Assembly (NCBI GenBank): GCA_002751075.1
Contig: NAOQ01000891.1
Coordinates: forward strand, 12,286-22,516
Length of the DNA stretch: 10,231 bases
From: Ichthyophonus hoferi
Taxonomy: Eukaryota > Opisthokonta > Ichthyosporea > Ichthyophonida > Ichthyophonidae
Reading direction: 5' to 3'
The position numbers and the translations under genes are program-made. Below, in pieces: positions 7,900-10,231 of this stretch. The notes beneath the pieces are model-generated. The model was not told the origin of the DNA. It made no database searches and saw only the letters and a program-made list of their open reading frames with translations. Each line of letters opens with the position of its first letter. Within the stretch, counting starts at the first letter, position 1.

Positions 7900-8072
7900 G
7901 ACCAATAAGATTATCGATAATTATCTAATTCAGTCATTACACATGACCATATAAAGAAATACAATTAGTCGATTGCAACTTAAAAGTTACTACAATACAA
8001 ATACATGCAATACGCTGACTGGCCTAGAATCATGCCATGGTATGGAGCTATTATGACGCCACCATGACACCA

Positions 8073-10076
8073 CTATGCCGGTAGGGTAGTGTCCCTTATT
8101 TGGATCAGGATGGTAGAGGCCTTCTTGAGTGCTTCACACATGGCTTCAGTCTCTTTACGCTAAGGATAGGGAGAGGGAGAGAGATTTAATATAGAGATAC
8201 ATCTATCTAGGAGAGGATAGCATAGTAGACCATAGTATATCCGATTATCTCCTATATTATATTATATATCATATCATATCATATCATACCATATCACATC
8301 ACATCTAAATTTCTTTTACCCTCCTTCTCCCACCGACCAATAATCACCTGATATCAAGAAACCAAGCATTATCCTATACCACTTTACAGGCATTTTATAA
8401 ATAAGAATGATAGCAATGCAGTGAGCCAAGGTATGCAACAGCATCTTAGTCCTGTAACAGCCAATAAAAACCAATAAATCAATCCATACTAATCACTAAA
8501 TCTAAATCACCATCCAATCAGAATCAACTAACTAATCCATTCTGGATGATGACCAATAGATAAACACCATTAAAAATACAAATCAAAAACCATTGGTTGT
8601 TGACCACTTACATGTTTCACCACCTCGGGACTTTCACTTAGTAAGATCTCCATGTATTCCTTTTTATAGAGTTTACTAACCTGTTATTGTAATAGACCAA
8701 TTAGATACACCATATAAACTTAACACCCTTAATTAATTGGTAGCCTTAAACTGTCTAATGACTGCAAACAAGGCGCCAAAGCATCCTTCTTATAGACCTA
8801 ACGGCTATCCTGCAATTATTCTAATATAGTCAAATACTACATATAATACATATACCTATATATATATACATGACTATATACCTACCTACCTATGCTATTC
8901 TTCCCCACACACGTAACACATCATATACGTCACACATCATATACGTCACACATTATACACATAACACATCATACACATAGCATATCATATACGTCACACA
9001 TCCTACATGTTACACATCATATCATGTTTTACCACTTACCAAATACGATTGCACGTGCTCAGTGACGTAATTTACCAGTACATACATTACAGCTTTAGGC
9101 ACGGCATCTTGCACTGTCTTGCATACCACATTGAAATAAGATGTAATCAATGATTCTGGTTGGTGGTTTGATGGATTAACATTATTAGTGTTTTAAATTT
9201 TAACTGTACTTATATAGCCTATTGTCAACTATATAGATCGTAATCGCCAATCAAACATGATTTTAAAAAAATTAATATATGCGATCTAAACATAGTTATT
9301 GGTTTATTTCCCAAGATCACCTAATTTAGTATCTTTGACTTATAAATAGAGAACTTTTTATAGTATATAAAAGTTCTCTCTACCATCCGATAATGGTATG
9401 ATGATGATAATATCATACAATAGGAAATGTAACCAATGCACAGTGTGTATAAAGAAATACTAGGAGAGATTGGGAAAAATATATATATTAATAGATATAA
9501 ACAGATAAAGAATGACGTATATACAAGGTGTGCATCCAATCATAAAAGGAAGAATGAAATTTAAAATCGTACTTTTCTCAATCCAATTAAGGATATAAAA
9601 AAGTAAAAACGCAGACACTCACTGATTAGCTCAGTTTCCATCTGATCTTTTTTTGAGTGCTCTTCGTCCTGTTGTCCATACTGTGAACATTATATATAAT
9701 TTAAAGGTACCAATGAGAGCACTTACATAAAACTTTAAATATAATTATATAATTAATTAAAAGCTACCAAACATTTTCTAATTATATAAATTAAAGGTGT
9801 CAATGAGAGCACTTACATAAAACTTTAAATATAAATATGTAATTGGCTAAAAGCTACCAGACATTTTTTAGTTGAACTGAATTGGATGATGTCAAGCATA
9901 GGTGGTGGTAGAGGTAGAGGTATCTATATATCTATATATATCCACCAATCACTTACACTATCGGCGTCATACAGATCTGTATCGCTATTTATACGTGGTA
10001 TAATACTAGGCTCGGATGATGATTGGGGGATAGGGGTAGTCCCAAACCACTTGTTCCACAGTCCTGTGTTCTGATC
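8073..10076 (-). CDS. DNM1L: Drp1/Dnm1-type dynamin, 3' five exons (variable region and GTPase effector domain)
   Basis: Exons are 10076-9957, 9680-9623, 9155-9040, 8680-8612 and 8159-8073. All have GT-AG borders (GTAAGT or GTGAGT donors) and phases that agree throughout, giving 149 C-terminal residues and a TAG stop. Exon 1 here encodes the variable region ([16 protein letters not shown]...). Exon 2 ends DQMETELI. Exon 3 gives [20 protein letters not shown] and then [18 protein letters not shown], the hallmark of the dynamin GTPase effector domain. Exon 4 gives [20 protein letters not shown] and exon 5 [20 protein letters not shown] before IRDTTLPA. Proteins of this family self-assemble on mitochondrial and peroxisomal membranes and drive fission by GTP hydrolysis. 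The C-terminus fits Drp1 (human RRKEAADMLKALQ...IRETHLW). The GTPase and middle domains lie right of the window. Introns are 276, 467, 359 and 452 bases. Vps1 or another dynamin-related paralogue is the main alternative. Confidence 0.92.
8266..8303. repeat. ATATC pentanucleotide microsatellite
   Basis: A run of ATATC/ATACC/ACATC units of period 5 lies inside the last intron of the dynamin gene. It degrades towards its right end into CACATC units. Confidence 0.8.
8916..9027. repeat. 16-bp minisatellite, seven copies
   Basis: The consensus is ACACATCATATACGTC, with seven consecutive 16-base units from 8916 and variants such as ACACATTATACACATA. It lies in the dynamin intron between 8681 and 9039 and stops 12 bases before the donor of the exon at 9040. 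Several units contain TACGTC. Confidence 0.88.
9348..9379. other. Intronic inverted repeat (hairpin with 14-bp arms)
   Basis: AGAGAACTTTTTATA (9348-9362) pairs with TATAAAAGTTCTCT (9366-9379) with one unpaired base and a very short loop. It lies inside the 467-base dynamin intron. It may simply be a secondary-structure element or a remnant of a small inverted-repeat transposon, and no flanking target duplication is evident. Confidence 0.6.
9701..9868. repeat. 90-bp tandem duplication in a dynamin intron
   Basis: The unit 9701-9790 is repeated from 9791 to about 9868. Both copies share AATGAGAGCACTTACATAAA and ACTTTAAATATAA, then AAAAGCTACC and ACATTTT. On the minus strand each copy has a TTTGGTAG or TCTGGTAG acceptor-like end, 37 bases of open sequence, and a strong GTAAGT donor (9763-9727 and 9853-9817). 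The copies could act as alternative or decoy exons. The 276-base intron otherwise holds only a TA-rich run next to its 5' splice site. Confidence 0.85.
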
Positions 10077-10157
10077 CTGTGAGAGAAGGGTTGTGATTGG
10101 TTAAGGGAGTGGGCCAAATACAAATACAGAGATCAATTATATTGACTAATAATTTAG

Positions 10158-10158
<1 letters not shown>

Positions 10159-10231
<73 letters not shown>
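10159..10231. repeat. (AAT)n trinucleotide microsatellite, cut by the window edge
   Basis: An uninterrupted TAA/AAT run of more than 20 units reaches the last base. It lies in the intron upstream of the dynamin exon starting at 10076, so the array and the rest of the gene continue beyond the window. Such arrays are prone to length change and to assembly error. Confidence 0.95.

Noticed and set aside
9321-9539. 72-codon minus-strand ORF
   Set aside because: It lies wholly within a well-defined dynamin intron, and its hydrophobic, Ile/Tyr-rich content follows from AT-rich DNA.
9886-10074. 62-codon plus-strand ORF
   Set aside because: It is the antisense shadow of the dynamin exon at 9957-10076 plus intronic simple repeats.
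1-10231. tRNA, rRNA, CRISPR arrays, bacterial operon signals
   Set aside because: I looked for tRNA TpsiC-type boxes, rRNA-like blocks and regular spacer arrays. None was found, and the tandem repeats present have no unique spacers.

Overview
The window is AT-rich eukaryotic DNA with short coding exons separated by AT-rich introns (51 to about 470 bases), microsatellites and minisatellites, and long stretches with no gene. There is no sign of bacterial gene packing, and I found no tRNA, rRNA or CRISPR. The one gene I can name is the 3' end of a Drp1/Dnm1-type dynamin. Its ETELIKSLI lead-in to the GTPase effector domain reads as fungal to me, while its last residues look closer to Drp1 of animals and early-diverging fungi. 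I therefore suggest a fungus or other opisthokont and cannot place it more closely.

Layout from left to right. (1) 34-215: first copy of a roughly 180-base dispersed repeat, followed by a long pyrimidine tract. (2) 463-1481, plus strand: short exons of an unrecognised gene entering from the left, with a good 3' open stretch ending at an AATAAA. (3) 1716-1898, minus: the last two exons of a tiny spliced gene. (4) 2185-2340, minus: a 51-codon ORF. (5) 2793-2972: second copy of the dispersed repeat. (6) 2973-4288: no convincing gene, apart from a perfect hairpin and one stretch open on both strands. (7) 4403-4606, plus: a 67-codon ORF behind a TATA-like box, whose C-terminus matches the 51-codon ORF. 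(8) 5629-6749, minus: a four-exon gene with an armadillo-like region. (9) 6750-8072: intergenic, with a 22-base tandem repeat. (10) 8073-10076, minus: five exons of the dynamin gene, with its 5' part beyond the right edge. The window ends inside an (AAT)n array.

The most interesting observation is the pair of small head-to-head ORFs at 2185-2340 (minus) and 4403-4606 (plus). Both end in EMQM-x-(Y/W)-W-C-N-x-x-stop, although the rest of each protein has diverged. The cysteine sits four residues from the end in both, as in CaaX-type lipopeptide pheromone precursors, but the last three residues (NYY, NCN) are not typical. They look like a small peptide family, and the pheromone idea is only a hypothesis. 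A second point is a tandem duplication in the dynamin intron that makes two matching 37-base pseudo-exons. A third is an in-frame TGA in the first exon of the armadillo-like gene, which must be spliced out, read through, or mark decay.

The named and unnamed genes show no shared pathway. All exon structures were read by eye from splice signals and phase, without transcript evidence.
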